From Streptomyces shenzhenensis (GTDB lineage Bacteria; Actinomycetota; Actinomycetes; Streptomycetales; Streptomycetaceae): 64,000 nt of DNA. How positions within the stretch are numbered: the stretch's first letter is position 1; the number at the start of each line of letters is the position of its first letter. Under the pieces are notes generated by a model, which searched no databases, had not been told where the DNA came from, and saw only the letters and a list, made by a program, of their open reading frames with translations. Of the stretch, positions 35,791 through 44,168 are shown in pieces. The translations under genes and the position numbers were made by a program. The stretch covers positions 310,001 to 374,000 of the forward strand of contig NZ_PENI01000006.1 of assembly GCF_003688995.1 (NCBI RefSeq). The letters are read 5' to 3'.

Positions 35791-35824
35791 CCCCCACGCG
35801 CGTGTGCCGACCGGTTAGTCTTGT

Positions 35825-35853
35825 CCCCGCGCTGCCGGGTGGGCAGCGCGGGG
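35825..35853. terminator. Strong hairpin that runs into the tRNA-Ser 5' end
   Basis: CCCCGCGCTGCC (35825-35836) pairs exactly over 12 bases with GGCAGCGCGGGG (35842-35853), with a 5-base loop. The last two bases are the first two of tRNA-Ser. It may terminate HtrA transcription, or lie in the tRNA leader and compete with the acceptor stem. Confidence 0.7.
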
Positions 35854-35938
35854 AGGCGTGCCCGAGCGGCCGAAGGGAACGGTCTTGAAAACCGTCGTGG
35901 CAGCAATGTCACCGTGGGTTCAAATCCCACCGCCTCCG
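35852..35938 (+). tRNA. tRNA-Ser (anticodon TGA)
   Basis: An 87-base class II tRNA. Acceptor stem GGAGGCG pairs with CGCCTCC, the anticodon loop is CTTGAAA with anticodon TGA, the variable arm is long, and the T arm is GTGGGTTCAAATCCCAC. CCA is not encoded. A 5' hairpin overlaps its first two bases. Confidence 0.95.
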
Positions 35939-35955
35939 CTTGCTGAGCAGTGAGA

Positions 35956-35990
35956 ACGGCCCCTGACCAGGTGATTCGGTCGGGGGCCGT
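35956..35990. terminator. Terminator downstream of tRNA-Ser
   Basis: ACGGCCCC plus TGACC (35956-35968) pairs with GGTC and GGGGGCCGT (35978-35990) to form a GC-rich stem 18 bases after the tRNA. It probably ends the tRNA transcript and lies before the convergent DUF6083 gene. Confidence 0.65.
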
Positions 35991-36032
35991 CGCTGTGGGC
36001 GTTCCCTGTGGCTGCTCGGGGCATGGCGATGG

Positions 36033-36512
36033 CTACGGGTCGAGGTCCTGGCGTTCGGCTTCCTCGTCGGGGCAGAGGAAGGCGTGGGCCGGCGTGACGA
36101 GATCGCTGGGGCGCGGATCGATCACGTGGACTCGTACCGCGATCCACGTTCCGGCACGGTTACCGGTTCCCTTGGTCAGCCGCCAACGGTAGGGCTCGGG
36201 GACATCCTTGGCAGGCAGGTCACAGGTGGCCAGGTCCACCCACTTGTTGTAGTTGGTGGGGTATCTACGAACCAGGTGATGGCACTTGGGGCACGTCGGA
36301 GGCTCGGGCGGGCCGATCGCTTCCACGTCGTCGGGGTCCGGGGCCGGGCAGGGTGTTGCCGTCGCCCCTTCCAGCATGGCGAGGTCATTGGTGAGCCGAT
36401 TCCAGCACCCGTCACAGAGTTCCACCATGAGATCGATACAGCCGCGGCTGCACACCGTGGGGTCCGGTCTCTGACAGAACTGGCATAAGTTCCGACCGTT
36501 TATAGCCGCCAT
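36033..36512 (-). CDS. DUF6083 zinc-ribbon protein
   Basis: A 159-residue protein with two Cys pairs at the N-terminus (LCQFCQRPDPTVCSRGC), a further pair and His in CPKCHHLVRRYP, and the conserved RYPTNYNKWVDLAT and AKDVPEPYRWRL. This is the DUF6083 pattern, common in Streptomyces islands and of unknown function. Codon usage is less extreme in G+C than in the core genes. It lies just downstream of a tRNA gene, which suggests acquired DNA. Confidence 0.75.
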   Translation of the reverse strand: MAAINGRNLCQFCQRPDPTVCSRGCIDLMVELCDGCWNRLTNDLAMLEGATATPCPAPDPDDVEAIGPPEPPTCPKCHHLVRRYPTNYNKWVDLATCDLPAKDVPEPYRWRLTKGTGNRAGTWIAVRVHVIDPRPSDLVTPAHAFLCPDEEAERQDLDP

Positions 36513-36725
36513 ATAGGCAAGAGTGAGCGAATGCGCGCAATGGCCGGTAGGGCGCGAATCGGCCTGCTTCGCGGATCATCTGCGTACTTGATCGGCCTTC
36601 GAGGGGCGCCCTTCTGCGTGCGCGCGCTGCCAGGGCTGCGAGGTTGAACTGGTGGCTCCTGTTATCTCGTCGGTGTCATGATCTGCGCTGTGTGGCGTGG
36701 GGACGCCGCGTAGGGGAGGCGAGCG

Positions 36726-37028
36726 ATGTTGGAGTACCTGCTGCTCGGCGTGGTCGGCGTACTTGTGGCAAGTTCGACGGTGTTTGCCGTCGTGGCGATC
36801 CGTACGGGGTGGGTGTTGCCGTGGCTGCGGGGCAGTATGGTCCGCCCCTGGCTGTGGGGCTACGGGACGTTGCTCATTGATGCCGGACTCTTCGTCGGCT
36901 TCCTGGCGATCAGGGTTCTCCACTCGCCCTCGTCGGGCCAGCTGATGGCCCTCGCGGCGATGGCTCTGTTTGCTGCGGGTAGTTTCCTCTCGTTCCTTTC
37001 CAACCGCCCTGCCCGTGTCCAGGTGTGA
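36726..37028 (+). CDS. Small membrane protein of unknown function
   Basis: A 100-residue protein with three membrane helices (about 3-25, 42-62 and 72-92) and no soluble domain. GGGGAG lies ten bases before the ATG. No family recognised. A strong terminator follows 20 bases after the stop, so it is a single-gene unit in the low-bias segment after tRNA-Ser. Confidence 0.65.
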   Translation: MLEYLLLGVVGVLVASSTVFAVVAIRTGWVLPWLRGSMVRPWLWGYGTLLIDAGLFVGFLAIRVLHSPSSGQLMALAAMALFAAGSFLSFLSNRPARVQV

Positions 37029-37048
37029 ATGGCGCAGCCTCGGCTGGT

Positions 37049-37084
37049 CAGAAGGGGTGCCCTCATCAAGGCGCACCCCTTCTG
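37049..37084. terminator. Stem-loop terminator after the small membrane protein
   Basis: CAGAAGGGGTGC (37049-37060) pairs exactly with GCACCCCTTCTG (37073-37084) around a 12-base loop. It lies 20 bases after the stop at 37028. Confidence 0.7.
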
Positions 37085-37306
37085 CATGCGTGGTGTCCCG
37101 CCTCGGTCCGGTTCTGTCGCTCCGTTGACCGGGAAGCACCCCCTGCACGGCGTGCGGCGCGGCGGCCGGGCCTCGCGTGATCATGGCCTCGTGAGCTCAA
37201 GTCGCCGGTCAACGGTCCAGGGCGTGCGTCGGGGCAGCGCGGGCGGAGCCGGGAGCGCGCCGGCGGACCGGCGCCCCGGGAAGGCGCGTTCTCGTGCGCG
37301 GGGGTT

Positions 37307-38170
37307 TCACGGGCGATGCCCCGTCATCCGGGCCGCCGATGCGATCGTCGCCCGTGCCTCCCGTTCCGAGAGGCCGGTGTTGAGGGCCGCCTCGACCAGC
37401 GGGGCGATAAGGGCGGGTCCGATGCCGTTCTCGTAGGCGCGGCAGGCGGCCCAGAACAGGCGGGTGTTGCGCTGGCCCTCGTGGGCCGCGAGGACGAACT
37501 GGACCAGCCCCCTGCCGTGCTCGCCGGACGGTGGCGCCGGATGGGGTGCGCGGGGCGGCGGCAGGAGCAGGCGCAGCAGCGCGGGCGGGCACGGCGCGGG
37601 GGCCAGGTGGGCGGTGCCGGGGGCGGTGGCGTAGACGCCGTGGTCGGTGCGGGAGCCGGGGCCGACGAGATAGCCGCCGGCGCCCCGGATGTCGATGCCG
37701 GGGGCGAGCCGGCCGGCCGAGTTGGGGACGACGACGTCCGGCGGGCCGGTCAGCCAGACGTGGCGGCCCCCGCTCGGCGTGAGCACGACGACGGTCTCGG
37801 GGATCGTGAACAGGTGGCGCAGGGCCAGTTCGCGCAGGGCGGCAGAGGAGTCCGTGTCGGACTTGGTGTCGAGGTCGATGCCTATCAGGTGGTGCGGGGG
37901 CAGTCCGCACGCGATGCCGTAGCCGGTGGCCCAGGGCGCGGCGGCGAACAGTTCGCGGATGCGTGCCGGGTCGGTCGAGGCGTCGTACACGCCATGGCCG
38001 AAGCGGCCGCACTCGCCGTGGCAGTGGGCGGGGTCGGGCCGGTCGCGGTGGGGGGAGCGCAGGGCCGGGAGCTTCGCCCGGGACAGGGGGATGACGGCCA
38101 GTCCGCGTTCGGCGGCTGACAGGGCGTGCGCGAGGGCCAGCGTCGTGGCCTGCCGGTCGGTGGTGGCCAT
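37307..38170 (-). CDS. Bifunctional DNA primase/polymerase (prim-pol) domain protein
   Basis: A 287-residue protein with an intact archaeo-eukaryotic primase domain. AAERGLAVIPLSRAKLPAL opens the fold; a CHGECG zinc-like pair follows; the acidic motif IGIDLDTK carries the two catalytic Asp; GRHVWL is the SxH-type motif; and YLVGPGSRTDHG follows. Such domains prime plasmid, phage and mobile-element replication. No helicase is attached, so it may be a remnant of or helper to a mobile replicon. The start ATG at 38170 gives the natural N-terminus; the frame to 38224 has none. Confidence 0.82.
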   Translation of the reverse strand: MATTDRQATTLALAHALSAAERGLAVIPLSRAKLPALRSPHRDRPDPAHCHGECGRFGHGVYDASTDPARIRELFAAAPWATGYGIACGLPPHHLIGIDLDTKSDTDSSAALRELALRHLFTIPETVVVLTPSGGRHVWLTGPPDVVVPNSAGRLAPGIDIRGAGGYLVGPGSRTDHGVYATAPGTAHLAPAPCPPALLRLLLPPPRAPHPAPPSGEHGRGLVQFVLAAHEGQRNTRLFWAACRAYENGIGPALIAPLVEAALNTGLSEREARATIASAARMTGHRP

Positions 38171-38544
38171 GCCTCCATGTTCGTACACACGTTCGAAAAA
38201 GGGAAGAGGGGGGCCGGGTGACACGCCGGGGAGGAAGGGTTGGCCGGAAATGCGCCGAAACGGTTCACCGCTTGTGCCGCTTGGGTCCGAGAAGTCTGTA
38301 CTGGGTGCTGTTGCGCCATGAGATCACCAAAGATGGCGAAAGGGGTTTATCGACTTGTCATCACGCTTGAGTGCGAATCGGGTCCTGTGGGGTGGTTCGC
38401 CACGGATTCGATGGGCAACTCTGGATTCGCGACGTCGTGCTCAACCGCTCGGGAGGTCGGCCAACTTCCCAGGCAGCAGCTGTACTTCATGAATTCCCGT
38501 GCTTCCGGCCAGTCGGCCGATGGGTATCGTCCTGGAGGGACAAC
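38171..38544. other. Leader region before the small secreted protein
   Basis: No gene is supported here. The region has relatively many A and T for this genome and must contain promoters for the divergent prim-pol and small secreted protein genes. I see no palindromic operator. Confidence 0.4.
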
Positions 38545-38856
38545 ATGGCAAGCATCCGTACCGCCCGCGTTCTCGCCGCCGTCTCCGCGCTCCCGCTCGC
38601 AGCCGTCCTCTTCACCGGCGTCGCGAGTGCGGACAACGGTGCCTTCGCGGACGACGGATCGAACGCCGGCGTGGCGAGCGTCGTCGGCAGCGGGGTCGGC
38701 CGCGACAACTCCGGCAACTCGTCCACGACGCAGCAGAGCGCGGTCGGCTCCGGCGCCTCGAACCAGAGCAACACCGCTCAGGTCAGGGGCTCCGCGTTCA
38801 CCGCCATCCAGCAGGGGAACAAGAACATCAACATCCACTTCACCCGCCTCTGGTAG
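38545..38856 (+). CDS. Small secreted Asn/Gln/Ser-rich protein
   Basis: A 103-residue protein. A Sec signal peptide (1-29, cleavage at GVASA, then DNGAFADD) is followed by a mature chain of about 74 residues made largely of Gly, Ser, Asn, Gln and Thr (GVGRDNSGNSSTTQQSAVGS, then SNQSNTAQVRGSAF and AIQQGNKNINIHF). The spaced N-Q and Q-Q-G-N patterns recall curlin-like amyloid repeats, and the size is chaplin-like, but the Cys and the chaplin core are missing. GGAGG lies just upstream of the ATG. An amyloid or surface role is a hypothesis only. Confidence 0.7.
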   Translation: MASIRTARVLAAVSALPLAAVLFTGVASADNGAFADDGSNAGVASVVGSGVGRDNSGNSSTTQQSAVGSGASNQSNTAQVRGSAFTAIQQGNKNINIHFTRLW

Positions 38857-39057
38857 GCCGCGACTGACGGGGGGTGTGCTTTCGGGGTCGCAAGACGTCT
38901 GCGTGGCGGTACTTCGGTGCCGCCGCGCAGGCGTTTTCGCTGTCCTGCGCCGACCTTGACACCCGACCGGATCTGACGGACAGTCAGAAACTGCCGTTCG
39001 TACGGGTCCGGACCCGGCCCGTACGAGTCCCGTACCGGGCCGGGAGGTTCCCCCGCC

Positions 39058-40221
39058 GTGCACCTCGCCCCCACCGAGCGCCAGCAGCGCCTGCGTGCCG
39101 AACTCCGCGCCTACTTCCGGGCCGTGCTGCCGACGGGACCCACCGGCCCGCGGGAGCGGCGCGCGCTGCTGCGCCGCATCGGTGCCGACGGCTGGCTCGG
39201 GCTCGGCTGGCCCGTCGCGTACGGCGGCCGGGGCCGGGGCGCGGACGAGCAGTTCGTGTTCTTCGACGAGGCGTACCGGGCCGGCGCCCCCGTCTCGATG
39301 GTCACCCTGAACACCGTCGGGCCCACGCTCATGAAGCACGGCAGCGAGGAGCAGAAGGCCCGTTTCCTGCCCAGGATCCTCAGCGGGGAACTGATCTTCG
39401 CGATCGGCTACAGCGAACCGTCCGCCGGGACCGACCTGGCGTCACTGCGCACGCGGGCCGTGCGGGAGGGCGACGGCTGGCGGATCGACGGGCAGAAGAC
39501 GTTCACGTCGGGCGCCCAGCACGCGGACTGGATCTGGCTCGCCTGCCGTACCGATCCCGGGGCGCCCCGGCACCGCGGCATCTCGATCCTCCTCGTCCCC
39601 ACCGACGCGCAGGGCTTCTCGTGGACGCCGATCGAGACGGTGGGCGGGCAGACCACGACCGCCACCTACTACGACGGGGTGCGCGTCCCGGCCGGCAATC
39701 TCGTCGGGGCCGAGAACGAGGGCTGGTCGCTCATCACCGACCAGCTCAATCACGAGCGGGTCGCCCTCGCCGCGATCGGCATGCAGGCCGAGGACTTCTA
39801 CGCCGCCGCGCTCACCGCCGCCCGTACCCCTGATCCGGTGACCGGGAGGCGCCGGATTGACGAGCCGTGGGTGCGTGCGCAGCTGGCCGAGGCGCATGCC
39901 CGGCTGGCTGCGACACGCCTGCTGAACTGGCGTTTGGTGGGGGATGTGGGGGCGGGCCGACTCGCGCCAGGAGACGCCAGCGGGGTGAAGGTGGCGGGAA
40001 CTGAATCGGCGATCGCGACGTATCGCATATGTCAGCACGTGATCGGGACCGACGGGCTGGCGGGGACGGTACGAGCGGGGTCGCCGGGCGCCTTCGGGGA
40101 CGGTGAGCTCGAAAGGCTGAACAGGGCGGCGCAGATCAACACATTCGGGGGCGGGGTGAGCGAGGTGCAGCGGGAGATCGTCGCGACGATGCGGCTCGGG
40201 ATGACGAGGGGGCGGCGGTGA
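39058..40221 (+). CDS. Acyl-CoA dehydrogenase (FadE29/ChsE2-like)
   Basis: A 387-residue flavoprotein with the family signature IGYSEPSAGTDLASL at about 121-135, the FAD-site sequence KTFTSGAQHADWIW, and NHERVALAAIGM in the C-terminal helical domain. It is the same length as mycobacterial FadE29 (ChsE2). In the igr pathway FadE28 and FadE29 form a mixed tetramer that desaturates the three-carbon steroid side-chain CoA ester; the second subunit here would be 41356-42432. GTG at 39058 is the start. The next gene overlaps it by 4 bases. Confidence 0.88.
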   Translation: MHLAPTERQQRLRAELRAYFRAVLPTGPTGPRERRALLRRIGADGWLGLGWPVAYGGRGRGADEQFVFFDEAYRAGAPVSMVTLNTVGPTLMKHGSEEQKARFLPRILSGELIFAIGYSEPSAGTDLASLRTRAVREGDGWRIDGQKTFTSGAQHADWIWLACRTDPGAPRHRGISILLVPTDAQGFSWTPIETVGGQTTTATYYDGVRVPAGNLVGAENEGWSLITDQLNHERVALAAIGMQAEDFYAAALTAARTPDPVTGRRRIDEPWVRAQLAEAHARLAATRLLNWRLVGDVGAGRLAPGDASGVKVAGTESAIATYRICQHVIGTDGLAGTVRAGSPGAFGDGELERLNRAAQINTFGGGVSEVQREIVATMRLGMTRGRR

Positions 40222-41354
40222 CGGGCGCGGAGGGGAAGCCGGCGCCGGGTAAGGAGGGGGCGGCGGTGAGCGGGGAGACGGAGACCGCGGCTACGGAGGT
40301 CGTGGCGGGCGCCGGTGCGGGTGCGGAAGCGGATGCGCGCGTGGGCGTGGAAGCCGGCGCGGGTGCCGGGGGGCAAGCTGTGGCGGGCGCGGGCGCCGCC
40401 ACGGGCGTGCGGGACCGGACGGCGGCGGACACGGGCGCGCCGGATGAGCTGTGGGCCCGGCTCAAGGCGTACGAGGGGCGGGCCGCCACCGTCGCCTGCG
40501 CGGGCAAGGACCCGGTCAACGCACCGATGATCCGGCACTGGTGCGAGGCGATGGGCGACACCAACCCGGCGTACGAGGGACCGGACGCCGTGGCTCCGCC
40601 CACCATGCTCCAGGCGTGGACGATGGGCGGCCTCTCCGGTCACGAGGGGCGCACGGACGCCTACGACGACCTGCTCACCCTGCTCGACGAGGCAGGCTGC
40701 ACCTCGGTCGTCGCCACCGACTGCGAGCAGGAGTATCTGCGGGCCCTGCGCCCCGGGGACGAGGTCGTCTTCGACGCGGTGATCGAGTCGGTGTCGGAGC
40801 GCAAGACGACCAGGCTCGGCACGGGGTACTTCGTCACGACCCGCATGGATGTCCGGGTGGGTGCGGACCTCGCGGGCACGCACCGCTTCCGCATCCTCAA
40901 GTACGCGCCCGCCGCCCGCCGGAAACCGCGGCCCGGGCGCCCCCGCCCCGTGGTCAACCGGGACAACACCGGCTTCTGGGAGGGCGTGGCCCGGCACCGG
41001 CTGCTCATCCAGCGCTGCACCGGCTGCGGCACCCTGCGTCACCCCTGGCTGCCGGGCTGCAACGAGTGCGGCGGCCTGGACTGGGACACGGTCGAGGCGA
41101 GCGGCGAGGGCACCGTCCACTCGTACGTCGTGATGCACCACCCGCCCTTTCCCGCGTTCGACCCTCCCTACGCGGTCGGCCTGATCGAACTGACCGAGGG
41201 CGTGCGGATGGTGAGCAACGTGGTGGGAGTGCCGTACGACAAGGTGCGCATCGGCCTGCCGGTGCGTCTGGAGTTCCGGCGGTACGAGGGAGCGGGCACC
41301 GGCGAGGACCCGCTGGTCCTGCCGGTCTTCCGGGCCACCGAGGGCGGGGCCTGA
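40218..41354 (+). CDS. MaoC hydratase-DUF35 fusion (ChsH2-like)
   Basis: A 378-residue protein. Residues 1-70 are a low-complexity Ala/Gly/Glu extension. A MaoC-like hot-dog domain (about 78-230) contains MGDTNPAYEG at 112-121. A DUF35 domain (about 245-378) has zinc ligands Cys267, Cys270, Cys281 and Cys284 in CTGCGTLRHPWLPGCNEC. In M. tuberculosis ChsH2 pairs with ChsH1 as an enoyl-CoA hydratase, and its DUF35 part binds Ltp2; both partners are encoded downstream (42436 and 42852). GTG at 40218 overlaps the previous stop. Confidence 0.88.
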   Translation: MTGAEGKPAPGKEGAAVSGETETAATEVVAGAGAGAEADARVGVEAGAGAGGQAVAGAGAATGVRDRTAADTGAPDELWARLKAYEGRAATVACAGKDPVNAPMIRHWCEAMGDTNPAYEGPDAVAPPTMLQAWTMGGLSGHEGRTDAYDDLLTLLDEAGCTSVVATDCEQEYLRALRPGDEVVFDAVIESVSERKTTRLGTGYFVTTRMDVRVGADLAGTHRFRILKYAPAARRKPRPGRPRPVVNRDNTGFWEGVARHRLLIQRCTGCGTLRHPWLPGCNECGGLDWDTVEASGEGTVHSYVVMHHPPFPAFDPPYAVGLIELTEGVRMVSNVVGVPYDKVRIGLPVRLEFRRYEGAGTGEDPLVLPVFRATEGGA

Positions 41355-41355
41355 G

Positions 41356-42432
41356 ATGGACTTCACGCCCACCGAGGAACAGACCGCGGCCCGCGACCTG
41401 GCCGCGCGGATCTTCGCCGACCTGGCCACGCACGAACGGCTCGCGGCCACCGGCACCGGCAGCGACCCGGAACTGTGGAAGGCCCTCACCGGAGCGGGTC
41501 TGGTGGGCGCGGTGGAGGACCTGGGACTGCTCGGCCTGGTCCTGCTCCTGGAGGAACAGGGCCGCACGACGGCCCAGGTGCCCTACGCGGCCACCGGTGT
41601 CTTCGGACTCCTGGCGATCACGGCCCACGGCACCCGGGACCAGCGGGAACGGCTGCTGCCCGGACTCAGGGACGGCTCCCTGGTGATCACCGGGGCGTTC
41701 CCGGCACAGGGCGGCGTACGGGCCTCGGCGCCGGGCGGGCCGGCGGTCGTCGCGGATTCGGCCTCGGCCGAGCTGACCGGCACGGTGCCCGTCGTCCCCT
41801 GGCTGCAGGACGCCACGCACATCCTCGTCGCCGACGACCGGCGACGGCTGTGGCTGACGCCCCTCGCCGCCGGCGCGACGGTCACACCGGTCGACCTGAC
41901 CGCTCCCTGGTCGGCCGGCCGTCTCACCCTGGACCACGCCCCCGCGGAACGCCTGGGCACCGGCAGGCCACCGCAGGACACCGGTGCCTACGACGACATC
42001 CTCGCCACCGCCCGCACCGCCTTCGCCGGGCTCCAGGCCGGTGTGTGCGCGGGGTCGCTCGCGCGGGCCGTGGCGCATGTGAACGCCCGGGAGCAGTTCG
42101 GCCGGCCGCTCGCCACCCGGCAGGCCGTCCAGCTCCGGGCCGCCGACGCCCATATGGACACCGAGGCGATACGGGTGACGGCGTACGAGGCGGCCTGGCG
42201 GCGCGACGCCGGACTGCCGTACGCCACCCATGCGCTGACCGCCGCCTGGTGGGCGGCCGAGGCGGGGCAGCGCGTCGTCCACACGGGCCAGCATCTGCAC
42301 GGCGGCACCGGGGCCGACCTCGACCATCCGGTGCACCGGCACTTCCTGTGGGGGCGGCAACTGGATGCCTATCTGGGATGCGGGAGCGAAGTGCTCCAGG
42401 AACTGGGGGAGTTGATCGCGAGTGGGGAGTGA
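41356..42432 (+). CDS. Acyl-CoA dehydrogenase family protein (FadE28/ChsE1-like)
   Basis: A 358-residue, somewhat shortened acyl-CoA dehydrogenase (FTPTEEQTAARDLAARIFAD at the N-terminus, AVAHVNAREQFGRPLATRQA and QHLHGGTGADLDHPVHRHFL at the C-terminus). The central flavin-binding signature is weak, as in FadE28, the partner subunit of FadE29. The gene begins one base after the preceding stop. Together with 39058-40221 it probably forms a heteromeric dehydrogenase. Confidence 0.85.
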   Translation: MDFTPTEEQTAARDLAARIFADLATHERLAATGTGSDPELWKALTGAGLVGAVEDLGLLGLVLLLEEQGRTTAQVPYAATGVFGLLAITAHGTRDQRERLLPGLRDGSLVITGAFPAQGGVRASAPGGPAVVADSASAELTGTVPVVPWLQDATHILVADDRRRLWLTPLAAGATVTPVDLTAPWSAGRLTLDHAPAERLGTGRPPQDTGAYDDILATARTAFAGLQAGVCAGSLARAVAHVNAREQFGRPLATRQAVQLRAADAHMDTEAIRVTAYEAAWRRDAGLPYATHALTAAWWAAEAGQRVVHTGQHLHGGTGADLDHPVHRHFLWGRQLDAYLGCGSEVLQELGELIASGE

Positions 42433-42435
42433 GGC

Positions 42436-42855
42436 ATGGCGGTGACGGCGGACCGGCCGGTGACGGCGGCGGGCGCGGAGCTGCCGCCGCTGGAGATCCC
42501 GATCACGCGCACCCTGATCGTGTCCGGTGCGATCGCGTCACGGGACTACCAGGACGTGCACCATGACGCGGAGCTGGCCCGGCGGAAGGGCTCCCCGGAC
42601 ATCTTCATGAACATCCTGACGACGAACGGCCTCGTCGGCAGATACATCACGGACCACTTCGGCCCGCGGGCCGTCCTCCGCCGGGTCGCCATCCGGCTCG
42701 GGGCGCCCAACTACCCGGGGGACACGATGGTGCTGAGGGGCACGGTCGAGCAGGTGGACGGCGACACCGCGACGGTACGCGTGGTCGGGGCCAACGCCAT
42801 CGGCAGACATGTGACCGGGACGGTGACGGTCACCGTCCCGGCGGGGGGCGCGTGA
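42436..42855 (+). CDS. MaoC-family hydratase subunit (ChsH1-like)
   Basis: A 139-residue hot-dog protein. The catalytic Asp-His pair is in SRDYQDVHHDAELAR (Asp and a His five residues on), in the position of Asp29 and His34 reported for mycobacterial ChsH1. It would be the catalytic half of a ChsH1-ChsH2 heterodimer that hydrates the dehydrogenated steroid side-chain CoA ester. It starts 3 bases after the previous stop and its TGA overlaps the next start. Confidence 0.86.
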   Translation: MAVTADRPVTAAGAELPPLEIPITRTLIVSGAIASRDYQDVHHDAELARRKGSPDIFMNILTTNGLVGRYITDHFGPRAVLRRVAIRLGAPNYPGDTMVLRGTVEQVDGDTATVRVVGANAIGRHVTGTVTVTVPAGGA

Positions 42856-44021
42856 TGAGCGTGCGCGGCCGCGACGGGCTCGGCGGGCGGGCCGCCGTCG
42901 TCGGCATCGGGGCCACCGAGTTCTCCAAGGACTCGGGGCGCAGCGAGCTGCGGCTGGCGGTGGAGGCGGTGCGGGCCGCGCTGGACGACGCGGGGCTGAC
43001 GCCGGGCGATGTGGACGGGCTGGTGACGTTCACGATGGACACCAGCCCGGAGATCACCCTGGCCCAGGCCTGCGGGATGGGCGAGCTGTCCTTCTTCTCC
43101 CGGGTCCACTACGGCGGCGGGGCGGCCTGCGCCACGGTCCAGCAGGCGGCGCTCGCGGTGGCGACGGGCGTGGCCGAGGTGGTGGTCTGCTACCGCGCGT
43201 TCAACGAGCGGTCGGGGCGCAGATTCGGCTCGGGCGTCCAGCACCGGGAGCCGTCGGCGGAGGGCGTGGCGCTGGGCTGGGCGCTGCCGTTCGGGCTGCT
43301 CACCCCGGCCTCCTGGGTGGCGATGGCGGCACAGCGCTATCTGCACGCCTACGGTCTGACCCCGGAGGCGTTCGGGCATGTGGCCGTGGCGGACCGCGGA
43401 TACGCGGCGACCAACCCGGCGGCGTACTTCCACGGCCGCCCGATCACGCTCGCCGACCACGCGGCCTCGCGCTGGATCGTGGAGCCGCTCAGACTGCTGG
43501 ACTGCTGCCAGGAGACGGACGGCGGGCAGGCGCTCGTGGTCACCTCCGTGGAGCGGGCCCGCGATCTGCCGCAGCCGCCGGCGGTGATCGCGGCGGCCGC
43601 CCAGGGCGCCGGCCGCGCCCAGGAGCAGATGACCGGCTTCTACCGCGACGACCTGACCGGCCTGCCGGAGATGGGCGTGGTGGCACGGCAGCTGTGGCGC
43701 ACCTCCGGGCTGGCCCCGGCCGATATCGACGTGGGGATCCTGTACGACCACTTCACTCCGTTCGTGCTGATGCAGCTGGAGGAGTTCGGGTTCTGCGCGA
43801 GAGGGGAGGCAGCGGGCTTTGTGGCCGAGGAGCGGCTGCCGCTCAATACGCACGGGGGGCAGCTCGGGGAGGCTTACCTCCACGGGATGAACGGCATCGC
43901 AGAAGGGGTGCGCCAGCTGCGGGGCACAGCCGCCAACCAGATACCGGGGGCGGGCCGGATCCTGGTGACGGCCGGTACCGGAGTGCCCACATCGGGGCTG
44001 GTCCTGGCGGCGGACGACTGA
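42852..44021 (+). CDS. Thiolase-fold lipid-transfer protein (Ltp2-like aldolase)
   Basis: A 389-residue SCP-x thiolase-like protein (AAVVGIGATEFSKDSGRSEL at the N-terminus; HYGGGAACATVQQAALAVAT near 85; LNTHGGQLGEAYLHGMNGI near 340). The usual thiolase nucleophile Cys is replaced, as in Ltp2, a retro-aldolase that releases propionyl-CoA in the final step of steroid side-chain loss. Start GTG 42852 or ATG 42855; both overlap the previous stop. Last gene of the five-gene unit. A matching P450 (CYP125) is not in the window. Confidence 0.88.
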   Translation: MMSVRGRDGLGGRAAVVGIGATEFSKDSGRSELRLAVEAVRAALDDAGLTPGDVDGLVTFTMDTSPEITLAQACGMGELSFFSRVHYGGGAACATVQQAALAVATGVAEVVVCYRAFNERSGRRFGSGVQHREPSAEGVALGWALPFGLLTPASWVAMAAQRYLHAYGLTPEAFGHVAVADRGYAATNPAAYFHGRPITLADHAASRWIVEPLRLLDCCQETDGGQALVVTSVERARDLPQPPAVIAAAAQGAGRAQEQMTGFYRDDLTGLPEMGVVARQLWRTSGLAPADIDVGILYDHFTPFVLMQLEEFGFCARGEAAGFVAEERLPLNTHGGQLGEAYLHGMNGIAEGVRQLRGTAANQIPGAGRILVTAGTGVPTSGLVLAADD

Positions 44022-44168
44022 GCCCGCAGGGGTCATCCCGGAGTACGGGTCGTCCCTCACTCCACCTTCAGGAGGTGTAGTCGACCCCACCCCTACAACC
44101 TGAGGGGGACTCTGCTTCGGGACCTGCGGCCGATCCGCCTCACTCAGCTCGCTCATAGCGTGGGAGCC

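Noticed and set aside
35852..37084. A second integrative element at tRNA-Ser(TGA)
   Set aside because: No integrase, no direct repeat of the tRNA 3' end, and only two small genes follow. A past event cannot be excluded.
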